Of a stretch of 64,000 nt of DNA, positions 1 through 10,998 are shown one piece after another. A model generated the notes under the pieces. It worked only from the letters and a program-made list of their open reading frames with translations. It made no database searches and had not been told where the DNA came from. The position numbers were made by a program, and so were the translations under genes. This stretch comes from Coenobita brevimanus (taxonomy: Eukaryota; Arthropoda; Malacostraca; Decapoda; Coenobitidae): contig CM064663.1 in assembly GCA_032717465.1 (NCBI GenBank), positions 15,209,684 through 15,273,683 on the forward strand, given 5' to 3'. Position 1 is the stretch's first letter, and each line of letters begins with the position of its first letter.

Positions 1-319
1 TTCTTAGCCACCCTCGTCCAGCCAACCCGTGTATGTGGCAACGTCGCATTCACGAGCACAGAAGTTGCCTTCGATGCATTTCTGTCGAAAAATATCCCTT
101 CAGCTTTGGGCTTGTACTAATGGATAAAGCAATAGTAATATTTACTTTGAAGGTTTGACTCTGATAACACGAATATATCATACTGATTATTTAATAATTT
201 GTTTCTCGTATACAGCCAAGCAAGTGACAAATATGTATATTTGGTTCCACTCCACGACTTCCTGTTGGTTTGAACCAGCGAACACAGAGTGAACAAGTTC
301 AAAGCATTCATTTGTTAAC

Positions 320-321
<2 letters not shown>

Positions 322-372
<51 letters not shown>
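322..372. repeat. (GA)n microsatellite
   Basis: Uninterrupted GA dinucleotides inside the left arm of the fold-back element. The long Arg-Glu or Ser-Leu frames across it are artefacts. Confidence 0.97.
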
Positions 373-374
<2 letters not shown>

Positions 375-531
375 TGCATGGTGGGCGCCTGTGAATTTTG
401 GAATAATGAGGTGGAGGCAGACTGGCGCAGGGAAATGCAAGGGATGAAAAACCCTGGATTCCTGTGATCCATTGAATACAGGCCACAGTGTGAATATTTC
501 TTCCATCAGTCACTAGAACTTGCCTTGCTTT

Positions 532-534
<3 letters not shown>

Positions 535-617
<83 letters not shown>
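535..617. repeat. (TA)n microsatellite
   Basis: About 80 bases of almost pure alternating TA inside the fold-back element. Confidence 0.97.
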
Positions 618-618
<1 letters not shown>

Positions 619-1143
619 TGTATATATATTTTTTAAGCATTTCTTTCGTTGGATTAATGAATTAGGAGATGCTGTTGATTTAACAAAAAGCTGTGCTTAA
701 GATAGTAATTTGCCTCTCTGTCCAGAGAGAGATATCCAGCTAATGAGAAAAATACTCATGAGTTTGCCAAAATTCTCCAGGTGCCAACCACCAGAGAGAG
801 AAAAAATGCGAACATAAGGCATTTAACAGAAGTTACTTGGCCTGCCAAATTATTTGACAAAGTCAACTGGCGTTACCCAGAATAAAACCCATCTTTCATT
901 TTGTCCGACGAGACGTTATCCTGGGATAAATAAACTCCTTCGTCATCAGCCAAAGGAAAAATTCCCTGTTTAGCTCGAGCACCTTATTTACTCATATCGC
1001 ATAAAATCATGTGTATGTAGCCGGAATGAAGCCCCTTATCTACGGCCTGGCAAACTTCCTGTAAAGAGTACCCGGTACTATTTTCTACCGACAGACTGAG
1101 TTAAGCGGTGAGAATCATCTTTCTTTTAAGGAAATCGACCCCG

Positions 1144-1145
<2 letters not shown>

Positions 1146-1189
<44 letters not shown>
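1146..1189. repeat. (GT)n microsatellite
   Basis: About 22 GT units, followed by a G/T-rich tract to about 1370. Confidence 0.97.
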
Positions 1190-1190
<1 letters not shown>

Positions 1191-1559
1191 AGTGGGGTTC
1201 GTGCATTCTTTAAGTGGGGTGGGTGTTGGGGCTACCTGTAGGACAAGGCAAGAGACGGGTTTGTGTCGTCCTACTTTTGAGAGATACTGTATTGAGTAAG
1301 GTTGTGGGTATGTGCGTTGATGGGTGGGTGTGTAGGTGGATGGACGGACTGTGGGAAAACAGGCCACTGGGGTTAGGTGATTTGAGTTAATGTCCGAGTT
1401 GGGGAAATCGGTGCACAGGGAATATTATTCTGGAATCATGCTGAAGTTGGTATATATATCCAGTGGGTTACAACAGGTCCATCGTGCAATACGTCTGTTG
1501 GTTAAGAGGTCTGTGTTTCAACTCCACGCATCAGTGGGTGATATAACCACGTTGGATAA

Positions 1560-1860
1560 CTGGTTTATGGGGAAAATAGGTTCATTGTGATAAATACATC
1601 CATGGGTATATATACGACCAAGTAGCAAACCTGCATTCATGGAGAGATTCAAGGTTGACGGAGAAATTGGTCCGTGGGGAGAAAATACATCAATTTGTAA
1701 AATTAGTTCGTGGGAAAATAGGTTACGTAAAAAAGTAAGCATCTCGGAAAAAAAAGTCATTAAGGAAAATAGGTCCATGTGGGATGTGCTCCGAGTGGTG
1801 AAAATGTCCATTGATAAAAATATGAGGTGAAAATAGGTCCAAAAGGGCATACACGTACTG
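1560..1860. repeat. degenerate ~18-bp tandem repeat
   Basis: A loose cycle of 16-18 bases recurs, with anchors such as GGAAAATAGGTCC, TGGGGAAAATAGGTTC and GTGGGAAAATAGG. On the minus strand it gives a six-residue rhythm in an open frame (1518-1871), which explains why that frame stays open without being a gene. It lies in the centre of the fold-back element. Confidence 0.5.
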
Positions 1861-2096
1861 TAAACATACATGGGGATATTTACAATAAATGGGACCTAAA
1901 ATATCCAACTTTTAACAGCGATCGTTGCTTACCGCTGCACACCTTGGACCAAACAACCATTAGCCAGTCATTATATTTCATAATTTACCTTCATTTAGAC
2001 ATAGAAAGCCAACCGAAACGAAAGGAAAAATCCCTGTTTAACTGTGTTGAGCACCTCATCTCTCCACCTCATTCCTCTAAAATTCACAGGCACCCG

Positions 2097-2200
<104 letters not shown>

Positions 2201-2519
2201 GTTAACAAATGAATGCTTCGAACTTGTTCACTCTGTGTTCGCTGGTTCAAACCAACAGGAAGTTGTGGAGTGGAACCAAATATACATATTTGTCACTTGC
2301 TTGGCTCTATACGAGAAACAAGTTATTAAATAATCAGTATGATATATTCGTGTTATCAGAGTCAAACCTTCAAAGTAAATATTACTATTACTTTATCCAT
2401 TAGTACAAGCCCAAAGCTGAAGGGATATTTTTCGACAGAAATGCATCAAAGGCAACTTCTGTGCTCGTGAATGCGACGCTGCCACATACACGGGTTGGCT
2501 AGACGAGGGTGGCTAAGAA

Positions 2520-2886
2520 CTCCTGGCTTTAATAGTACTTCTTCATTCCCTAATTCATGGAAAGAAGCCAATATCCACCCAATTTTGAAGATAGGAAGGT
2601 CCCCTGACATCTCTGATTACAGACCAATAGCTGTCACGTCTTCTCATGGTAAAGTATTAGAAATTGTAATGAATAAGCACATAGTTCAACATCTTGAACC
2701 CAACAGCTTAATTTGTGATACTCAGTATGGTTATCACCATGAAAGATACATTGATATACTCGATCTCCTGATTCTCACCATCCATCAGTCAATTGACCAA
2801 CATGGAGAAACTCATGCAGTAGCCCTTGATATTTCTATAGCTTTTGATAAAATGTAGCACTGTTGCCTGTTATCGAAACTCCCTTG
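2520..2886 (+). pseudogene. LINE reverse transcriptase fragment, 5' part of a split copy
   Basis: The plus-strand frame from about 2536 to 2857 shows the start of a non-LTR retrotransposon reverse transcriptase: FPNSWKEANIHPILK, then SDYRPIAVTS, NSLICDTQYGY and the block before catalytic motif A (VALDISIAFDK). The same family occurs at 41340-42810 and 56215-57990, where the segment reads SDYRPISIRSSLGK and FDISKAFDRMW. A stop follows at 2855-2857. The copy is cut at 2886 by the element at 2887-4974 and resumes at 4975. It is a decayed I/Jockey-like LINE; clade assignment is by eye. Confidence 0.8.
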
Positions 2887-3058
2887 TAGTCTAGTCCGGT
2901 TTTCAGGTATTTGGACAACTCCAGGCATTTTGGAGTCAAAGTTGGCAGATAAGCTTTTCTAGGGTGTTTTTTTGTGCAGAATCCATTTTTGCTGTTTGCC
3001 AAGCTGTATCTCTCAAGCTGACACCGTCAGACGGGTAAATCCAAGATGGCCACCTTAA
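2887..3058 (+). repeat. left terminal inverted repeat of the PIN/CXC element
   Basis: Pairs with 4803-4974. Both arms end inward with the block ATCCAAGATGGCCACC, which contains an in-frame ATG on the right side. The match is imperfect, with mismatches and small indels, especially in the outer 60 bases. Confidence 0.75.
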
Positions 3059-3300
3059 ACTCAAAAGCATCATTTTTACAAGTGGTGCCTCGTCCGTATA
3101 TCATTATGACGACCGTAAAACCTTATTAAAACCCACTATAAAGTCACTGTACATTAATTATTTTATTGATATTACTTTTCTCTTAATTAAGTAATAAACA
3201 TAAACATAAATCCACGATGGCTGACAACACATTTATATTAGAACAAGTTGCAGACTGCAAATTGATGAACAGGCATAGTGGCAGTGTGTTTTACACAGTG

Positions 3301-4806
3301 TCATTGTTGGGCTTCGACATTGCTACAATCGTTATCGGATGTTCTACATTTGCATGCTGCTGTACAATGCAAGTGGGACTTTTTACATTTGCAACGTGCA
3401 CTCATACATCGGTTGGCACAGTTGCAGGTGATCAGTTCCACACATGAGTCTGGGACTGGGGGTAGGGACATCAGCGTTGGCACCAGTGATGCACCTTCCA
3501 TCCTCCATCCCATCGTCTCTGGTTGAGGTAGTTCTGGATACTGTTCGTTTGCCTGTCGCCACACAGCTGTTTGATAGTGAGCTCTTTGGATGTGAAACGA
3601 AAGGGCATCACCAGTTGGAGGAAGAGTCTCTGGAGCACTGGACTTCACGAACAGAATTTCACGCGCCTTGTTGACTGTTGTGACGTTGGGGACATTGTAC
3701 AACTTACAGATGAATAATTCAGCGTTCTTTGCTGTAGCATCAACGAGTTCACCTTGACCTAGACCTTCAAGAAGGCTAGAGTGTTCTTGAAACACTTTCC
3801 AGCAAGTTTTCTTTCCATGCCTGAGGAGGTATGAAGTTGTGTCACTACCAGTGATGGCGTGAAATGCTGTAATGGATTCCATCTTATCGTTATCAAGAGC
3901 AAGCCGTTCCACAATGGTGTGTATAGGAATATACTTCCTGTTTGCAGCTGTTCCTGCCTTCAACCAAACTTTGTCACTGGGCATTTTGTGGAAATGTGCA
4001 AGTAGTAATACCAGGACATCTGTGTCACGTGCAGCTATCACAATGCTAGAGCCTTGAATTTCTGTACATTGCAGAATCATTCTTGTATCTGCCTCTTCGT
4101 GCTGAGCTTTGAGTTTGTCTGTGTCCACTTCTGGATCCGATGATTCCACCTGTTCTTCATCGACGAATCCGCCAGATACCACAACAGTTTTGTTTGCTGA
4201 AACTTTCAGCATCAGTTGTTGTGAGAGGAAATTGGCCAAGTCTGCCTTGTTTTCAGGGTGTGCCATGAAAGTATCCCACTTTGCTGGGAGTGGAACATTC
4301 CTGCCTTCAATCAAACGTCGGATCGCCACTGATGCTTGACCACGTCGTGTCCTTGTTCCTTCTTTGATGGATTTCTCGTAGTATCTGTCAAACACTACAT
4401 CAATTCGTTTGAACAGTGTCCCACATTGAAGAACAGCTCCAATGAACACGTCAGCTAGGTCTCCAAATGTGGCTGCTTTGAGTGGTTTCCCAATGGAACA
4501 AACCATTGCTTGACCATCAATTATGGGTGTTGCTGTTTCCCCAAGGTCTGCAGCGCCTATGCTGGGAGGACATTGTATTCCTGAAGTGAGTACTTGAGCC
4601 AAGTTTGCTTTTGATCCAGATCGAAGTCTACCGATTGTCACAGCCAGAGCCTGGGGGACTGTTAAAAGTTCATGCATCATTACTTCTGACAGGTTTACAC
4701 GTCGGCCACTTCGTAGCCAGTGATCAGGCGCTGGATAATTAATTAATATATTTTGTATTTGAAGCAGTTCTTCAAAATATGCATTTTCTAGAAAAATGGT
4801 GGCCAT
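3301..4806 (-). CDS. FEN/XPG-like PIN nuclease with C-terminal Cys-rich (CXC-type) tail, transposon-borne
   Basis: This is an intact 501-residue ORF filling the TIR element. Acidic residues fall in the order and context of the FEN1/XPG fold: D97 in IIDGQA; D140 in DVVFDRYYEKSIK followed by Arg-rich TRTRR (like VFDG...K...R); E237/E238/D240 in HEEADTR (like the EAEA motif); D261 and D263 in ARDTDVLVLL (like EDMD); and D322 in ITGSDTTS (like LGCDY). Residues 461-494 carry a cysteine array (C461, C463, C467, C472, C474, C481, C485, C487, C494) resembling a tesmin/TSO1 CXC zinc module, so DNA binding is likely. Its ATG lies inside the right TIR. I do not know a described function. From family logic, a structure-specific nuclease acting in mobility of the element is possible. 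The lack of stops or frameshifts argues for recent activity or selection, unlike its neighbours. Confidence 0.75.
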   Translation of the reverse strand: MATIFLENAYFEELLQIQNILINYPAPDHWLRSGRRVNLSEVMMHELLTVPQALAVTIGRLRSGSKANLAQVLTSGIQCPPSIGAADLGETATPIIDGQAMVCSIGKPLKAATFGDLADVFIGAVLQCGTLFKRIDVVFDRYYEKSIKEGTRTRRGQASVAIRRLIEGRNVPLPAKWDTFMAHPENKADLANFLSQQLMLKVSANKTVVVSGGFVDEEQVESSDPEVDTDKLKAQHEEADTRMILQCTEIQGSSIVIAARDTDVLVLLLAHFHKMPSDKVWLKAGTAANRKYIPIHTIVERLALDNDKMESITAFHAITGSDTTSYLLRHGKKTCWKVFQEHSSLLEGLGQGELVDATAKNAELFICKLYNVPNVTTVNKAREILFVKSSAPETLPPTGDALSFHIQRAHYQTAVWRQANEQYPELPQPETMGWRMEGASLVPTLMSLPPVPDSCVELITCNCANRCMSARCKCKKSHLHCTAACKCRTSDNDCSNVEAQQ

Positions 4807-4974
4807 CTTGGATTTTGTCCGCTAGGAGCAAAACCGCACGAGATACAGCTTGGCAAACAGCAAAAATGGATTCAGCACAAAAAAACACACTAGGAAAGCC
4901 TATTTGACAACTTTGACTCTAAAATGCCTGAGGATTTTTATACAGCCACATTTTCCAGATATTCCACTAGTCTA
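4803..4974 (-). repeat. right terminal inverted repeat of the PIN/CXC element
   Basis: Reverse complement of 2887-3058 with mismatches. The first codons of the PIN/CXC ORF (ATG GCC ACC on the minus strand, at 4806-4798) begin at its inner edge. Confidence 0.75.
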
Positions 4975-6085
4975 TTGCTATGGAGTAAAGTCTTTTGTTC
5001 CTCTGATTTCCTCTTATCTCAGTGACAGAAATATAGCCGTAAAAGTAGATGACGTACTGTATATTCCATTTTCAACTCAATTAACCCTGGCGTGCACAAG
5101 GATCAGTTCTGGCTCCAACCCTATTCCTAATTCATATTAACTATCTCTTATCTGTCACTCAGAATCCCATCCATTCATATGCAGATGACTCAACACTTCA
5201 CAGTTCATTCACACTTAAACACCCATTCACAAAGTTTAATATCTCTAACTCACAAATCGGTACAGCCATCTCCATAAATGAAGACTTATCTAGTATCACT
5301 AAATGGGGACAAAATAACCTTGTCTCATGTAATGCTAGAAAAATCAAATATATACAGTATACTAATACACAATTATTGCCAGATTCCTATATTACCTTCA
5401 GTCCTACTAATATTCCCATCTCCGAAGAATTGAAATTCTCTGTGCGTCACTTAACAATGCTCTCAGCTGGATCTTTCATGTCAGATCACTTGCTATAACT
5501 GCCTCCAAAGTTATTGTACAGAGTTCGTAGCTTCTTTACTGACTGGCAGTTAAATGTAGTTTATTAAAGTCATGTGCACTCTGACCTGGAATATTGCTTA
5601 CTCATGTGGAATAGATGTCGAGAGGTTGCACTAAAACAACTAGACAAAACTCAGACCAAAGCTGTTAGAATTATTAATAACCTTGCTATGACAAATAAAC
5701 TACCTCCTCTATAGGTAAGAAGGAATGTTGCCTTCCTTGCATTATTTTACAATACTTTCATGGCAAATGCTCATACGAAGTTGGATCCATTGTGCCACCT
5801 CTCCTTGCCTTTCCCTGTGCTACACAGGCATCCGGTAGCACTCATAACTGGACTGTCACATTGCCATATTGCAGAACTTCCACCTGCCAGAAGTCTTTTA
5901 TTCCCCGTACTGCATCTCTTTGGAACTCGCATCCCCAGATATGTTTCCCTCCAAACCTCAATCAATAGCTGTTCAAGTCGAACAGTTACAGATTATTTAT
6001 GATTGGAAGACACCAGTAATCTGATGTATGGATTATTTTTTAATTCACTTTTTCTTTCCTCTCCAGTATTTTTTTAATAACTTAC
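4975..6085 (+). pseudogene. LINE reverse transcriptase fragment, 3' part of the split copy
   Basis: Continues the LINE interrupted at 2886. In shifting plus-strand frames it shows the downstream RT region: the TATGCAGATGACTC stretch near 5178 encodes the YADD catalytic motif, followed by thumb-like blocks also present at 42170-42780. The 3' end resembles 46004-46335 and 57660-57990 (TTATGG/TAAGG...CAAATGCTCA, CAGATT..TTTATGA). Many stops and frameshifts make it non-coding. Confidence 0.75.
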
Positions 6086-6430
6086 ACATATGTCTGAACT
6101 TTTTGTCTGTAAGTGGTTCTAAACCTGAGACAGTATACCTCTGGTACAAGTTCATAAACCCCGCGTATTGCATCTTTTACCACCTCATAATCAGCATACT
6201 GGTCAGCTGATAAAGCAATATAGGCCTCCTGTGCTGTACACAAAGTGCGCACTGAAGTAATATCGATCAAGAGTTACTAGGCCAGGAAACACGAGCTACC
6301 ACCTCAAACATTTGGAAATATTTAGTGACACTTTACGCCTAAAGGAAAGACTAAATGTTCTCGGCAGCATCAAAAGAGTTCCTTAAAGAGGCACCACAAG
6401 GACTAGATGAACCGCCAAGCTGCCTCAGTC
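6082..6430 (-). pseudogene. LTR-retrotransposon gag remnant (Gypsy-like)
   Basis: The minus-strand frame 6270-6082 contains AQEAYIALSADQYADYEVVK, followed by VYELVPEVYCLRFR. This matches the SCAN-like capsid segment of Gypsy-type gag proteins (the usual form is GKAQEAYxxLs...dY..vK.aiL.aYELVPEAYRqrFR). Upstream, to about 6430, the frame is broken by stops although ghost matches to the gag N-terminal region remain. No LTRs, protease or RT were seen nearby, so this is an isolated decayed piece. Confidence 0.65.
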
Positions 6431-8185
6431 TGCGCTCATGAATTAGTTCACGTTGTTACTATCGTGTTTGAAGTTGTCTCATTTTGCAGCTGAATTTTAG
6501 CTATTCCAAGTTGTTCACTGACATTAGTATTTAAGGCATTAACATCTATTTCTGAGTAGTATGAACGTGCATATGTGGCTGTTGGTACAGTACAAAAACT
6601 TAGGATTCTGAACATTATCAACACTGTGAACAGATGACTCATGTTCCCTGAGATCATGACCAGTTGTAGTTTTATCAGTTTCAACATCTTCACTCACTCT
6701 AAGCACTGAGTCATGAATCAAACTAATTAAATTAAGTTTATTATTACTGAGAAGTTTCACTCATAAGACTTGAGTTGTCGGCTTAAGGTCAAATTTAGCA
6801 AGATTTTCTGCTTATACTGTGTAGGGTCAGTTTGCATACATGTTCTAACATCACCAATATTTGTCAGTATCATGATAGATAAATATGTAATTAGGTTCAG
6901 ACCAAAATCATTAGGCTATCCTGGCCTAGATCTCCATTTTGATTCTGCTATGGACTGGGCTCTTACATAAAGGCGTCCCCCTCCAACATCTTCATTTACC
7001 TTAAAGAGACCATTCAACATTCAACTCGAGAAGTTGGACATAGCCCTCAGTAACTTGTCTAGTAGGAAGTTACTTCTAAATTGACTGTAATCGTCTGGCA
7101 GGTGTAAGACGAACAAAATACGGCCATATGCAGGGTATCGTGGAAGATGGGCATAGTTTTGGGAAATAATATATGAAATAATTCAAAGTAAAACATGGGC
7201 AACACTACGGTTTTATAAATCCCCACCTGACAAAGCACATGCCCCCCACCTCCCTGCACACCTACCCAAGCAAATAACGGCCCTCACCCCCCCCCCAGTC
7301 TTTTCTTTTAAAGGTGGGAGTAAGGCGAACGCCTTGAGAACTCATAAAAATGAGCACTTCAGATTCCTTGTGAAGGTTGCATTGATATCTATGGAAAAAT
7401 TATTTTTGCTACTTTTTCATAAAAAAAAACTACTTAAGACACAGCATTCTACCTATCGAAAGGCACCAGTTCACTATAAGACACATAACCATGTGCAATT
7501 TCATGACTGTGTTGTGAATACTTTTTGAGTTCTGGCCCGGAAACGAAATATCAATGCTCAGCCAGCCGCCCTGCCACCCAGCAGTTATTGATCCCAGTGA
7601 TAACAACATACTCAGACTCTGTCAGGTGGAGGGTATAAATGTTGATCTACATGGCTTCAATTCTCAATCATTACCGAGCTACATTTACTGAAGACCCCTA
7701 CCAAGCTATGGTTACTGAAAATCTTATGAGGAAGACCTTATGGAAGACCAATTTCCCCAATTATTTCATCTGTTCACAAGCGAAGGTGTGACGTTGCCGA
7801 ATCATTCACACTGAACTCACTCCAATGTTGCCAATAGGACTGTATGAGTGAGTGCTGCCAAAGAAAAAAAAAAATGCAGCCTAGGTGGGGTTGTGTTTGG
7901 TGGGGAGAGTGAGTAGGTGGATGAGTGTGTAGGTAGATATTTGGCTCCCCAGATAACAAGGCAGGAGATGGACTTATACCGCTAGTAATCATATAATATG
8001 TCTCTCTTACTTGGATTTTAGTATATCGCTTAGAAGACGGTGGACAAATGTTTGAATATATATGGTACACTTGGGTCATTTTACAGAATCCTGCTAAAAC
8101 TTCAAAATAATTTCTTCACATGGAAGTGAAGGTCCGTCTATGCAAGTAATAATAAATCATAGGATAAATGAAACTACTATTTCAC

Positions 8186-8186
<1 letters not shown>
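6431..8186. other. no recognised gene
   Basis: AT-rich sequence with only short open frames lacking family motifs. It contains a C-run near 7287-7297 and an A-run near 7864. Nothing else could be supported. Confidence 0.5.

Positions 8187-8249
<63 letters not shown>
8187..8249. repeat. (GA)n microsatellite
   Basis: About 60 bases of GA after a short GA-rich lead-in. Confidence 0.97.
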
Positions 8250-10736
8250 CTTTAGATCTCCAATTCATCCACTGCAAATCAGTGCTTTGATGGGGGTAAG
8301 GAGAGTGTTTCTGTGTGTGTGTGAGGGGGTGAGGTGGACTTGTGCGATTAACCTGCCCTCTAGTGGCAGACTATTGGTATTCTCCCTGTTTCTTTATTAG
8401 TATTCATGATTGTGTCCATCCTGAGGCGTAGGGGACACAATCTGTCTGTACGATAGGGTGGTACCAACACTCTGCGACAAGGCTGTGTTAGGAAGAATTC
8501 TGCCATTGTATTCCCTACATGTTGTAAAAGGCGACTAATAGGGATGGGGTGAGGGGACTACGGACTCCCTCCTCTGTATTTTTAGTTCCTACAATGAGAC
8601 AGGGCATAGAGAAAGAGAGGGGGCTGAGTTATACCCATACCTTGAAGACTGGGTCTACGAATGTGCGTGGATGTAGTACAATTCAGGCTAAAAGGGAGTA
8701 GACTGGGAGAATGTTTGTGAGAAGAAAGTTTGATGTTTTAGCTTTGAGTGAAACAAAGATGAAAGAGAAAGGTGAATCTAAGTTTGCAAGTGTGACTGGA
8801 AGGATGTCAGGTGTTGATAGAGGGAGAACGAGAGAAGAAGTGGCCTTGACAGTGAGCCCGGAAGTGCAGCAGTGATTGAATGGAAGGTGTCATTGAGACT
8901 GACGTGGGTGAATGAGAAATTTGGACGTGAGTTGTGGGTATTTGTGAGTGCATATGGGTCTGGTAGTGAAAGAGATAAAGAAGTGAGGGAGTTATTCTGG
9001 AATGATGAATGTTTGCAGAATTTTGGAGCAAATTTGAATGTGGTAATCATGGGAGATCTGAATGCTAGAGTGGGGAATGTAGCAGTTGAAGGTTTCGTTG
9101 GTACGCATGGAGTGCCTGGAATAAATTTATAATGGAGAAAGTACTAATACGAATGTCTGTTAAGCGAGAGATGGCGATTGGAAATACTTTTTTGCGAAGA
9201 AAGATATAAGTATACATGGGTGAAACAGGAAGGTGGAAGAGTTGCTGATAGAGCACTGATGAACTATGTGGTTGTCTCAAGGAATGTTGGAGAAAAATTC
9301 CTGGATATGAGTGTTTTGAGACAGAGGGTGGAGGTATGAGTGACCACCACCTGGCAAGGGGAAAGGTGAGGTTAGGTATGAGATAGGTGAGATCAAGGAG
9401 ACTTAGATGTGATAGGGAGGTTTTGAAAATCAGTGAGTTGGATAAAAGAGAGAAAAATATATAGTATTAGGAAAAGTTGAAAGATGAGTGGATCGTAGTG
9501 AAAGACCAGGAAAATGGTGGTGTGGAAAAAGAATAGCAGTTATTTAAGTGTGCTGTAGCGGGGTATGCGGAAGAGGTGTGTGTTGTGAGAACAGTAGGTA
9601 GTGCTGTAAGAAAGGGAAGTGGATGGTGGTGTGAGGAAGTAAGTATGGCTGTAGCTGAGAAGAGACGTGCATATGAAGTGTGGCTGTAGAGGAATGATGA
9701 GGTGTCGTATGAGAGAGATAAGAAAACGAGCAATAGGGTGAGAAGCGGTGTGAACAACGCTAAAGTGGCAGGATATGAGATGTGGGGTAGGCGGTTGACA
9801 GAATTTTTAAGAGAAAAAGAAACTGTTTTGGAAGGAGGTGAAGACAGTGCGAAGGGAAGAGTCTGGGAAGGAAAAGCGTGTAAAAGCAGAGGATGGAAAG
9901 ATGTTAATTGAGATGGATGCAGTAGGGAAGTGATGGGCAGAGTATTTTTTGAAAGACTGTTCAATGTAGAGGAGGAAAGGGAGGCTGAGATTGTGGCTGA
10001 TGGAAGAGTGCAAAGAATAAATGTGTTTGGAGAGCTGATTGATTCTTTGATCACGACTGAGGAAGTGCAGGAGGCAGTCAAGGAGATAAATGCAGGAAAT
10101 GCTCCAGGTATAGATGGGTGTCCTATGGAATGTCAGAAAGGCGGTGGAGCTACTATTGTTGAGTAGTTAGTAAGATTGCTGAATGTGTGCTTTGTGAGCG
10201 GTATGGTGCTGACTGATTGGGCAAGAGCATGTGTGGTTACGCTGTATAAAGGTAAGGGTGATAAGTATGACTTTACCACTTTTAGTGGTATAAGTCTGTT
10301 GAGTGTTGTAGGTAAGGTGTATGGTAGAGTGTTGATTAAGAGAGTCAGAGAGGGTAAAAAGGGAGTGATTGGTGATGAGCAGTGTTGTTTTAGGAGAGGG
10401 AGGGAATGCATGGATCAGGTGTTTGCTGTGAGGTAGGTGTGTGGAAAGTATTTGGTGAAAGGTAAGGATGTGTTTTGGGTGTTCATGGATTTATGGATAC
10501 CATATGATGGAATTGATATTGAGGATTTGTGGACTGTTTTGAGACTGTATGGACTTGATGGTAGATTGTTACAAAGAGTGAAAAGTTTTTATGAAAATAG
10601 TAGAAAGTGAGTAAGAATGGGATATACTGAGAGTGATTGGTTTCCCGTGAGAGTGGGGCTGCTGCAGGGATGTGTGATGTCACCTTGATTGTTTACTATT
10701 TATATGAATGGTGTTGTAAGGGAGGTGAATTAACAA

Positions 10737-10998
10737 GTGTTAGGTGAAAGTTTGAGTCTAATGAAGGCTGATGGTAGAGGGTGGAATCTGAATCAGCTGG
10801 TTTTTGCAGATGACATGGCACTGGTGGCTGATTTGGAGTGGTTGAGACAGTTGGTAGAGGAGTTTGGAAGGGCAGGTGAAAGGAGGAAATTGAGAGTAAA
10901 TGAGAATAAGAGTAAAGTGATGAAGTGTACGAGGTTGATAGATGGTAGGGGGAGCACTGTAGTTCTGAACGGTGAGTTGTTTGAGGAGGTAGAGTGTT
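10737..10998 (+). pseudogene. RTE LINE RT fragment with FADD catalytic motif
   Basis: Open frame starting within the RT domain. FADDMALVAD carries the two catalytic aspartates, followed by LVEEFGRAGERRKLRVNENK and SKVMKC, then EEVEC. The frame is cut at 10999 by a TTAA insertion and resumes as YVGSHVAVEG at 11766, which restores the expected F-K-Y-x-G-S motif. Confidence 0.85.

Larger units (their letters stand above)
2887..4974. mobile_element. unclassified TIR element carrying a PIN-nuclease/CXC ORF
   Basis: The element is bounded by inverted repeats of about 170 bp (2887-3058 and 4803-4974). The outer bases are TAGTCTAGT on the left and, read inward from the right, TAGACTAGT. The arms share blocks such as AGGCATTTT(G/A)GAGTCAAAGTTG, a CAGAATCCATTTTTGCTG-like block, CAAGCTGTATCTC and ATCCAAGATGGCCACC. 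Removing it joins ...AACTCCC-TTG-CTATGG..., which matches other copies of the host LINE, and TTG flanks both sides (2884-2886, 4975-4977), suggesting a 3-bp target duplication. The interior is almost filled by one intact minus-strand ORF. No DDE transposase was recognised. The superfamily is unknown to me. Confidence 0.75.

Noticed and set aside
187..513. Open frames rich in Ser-Leu or Arg-Glu
   Set aside because: They are read through GA/TC microsatellites. The same applies at 1827-2333, 8140-8400, 61439-61823 and 63443-63847.
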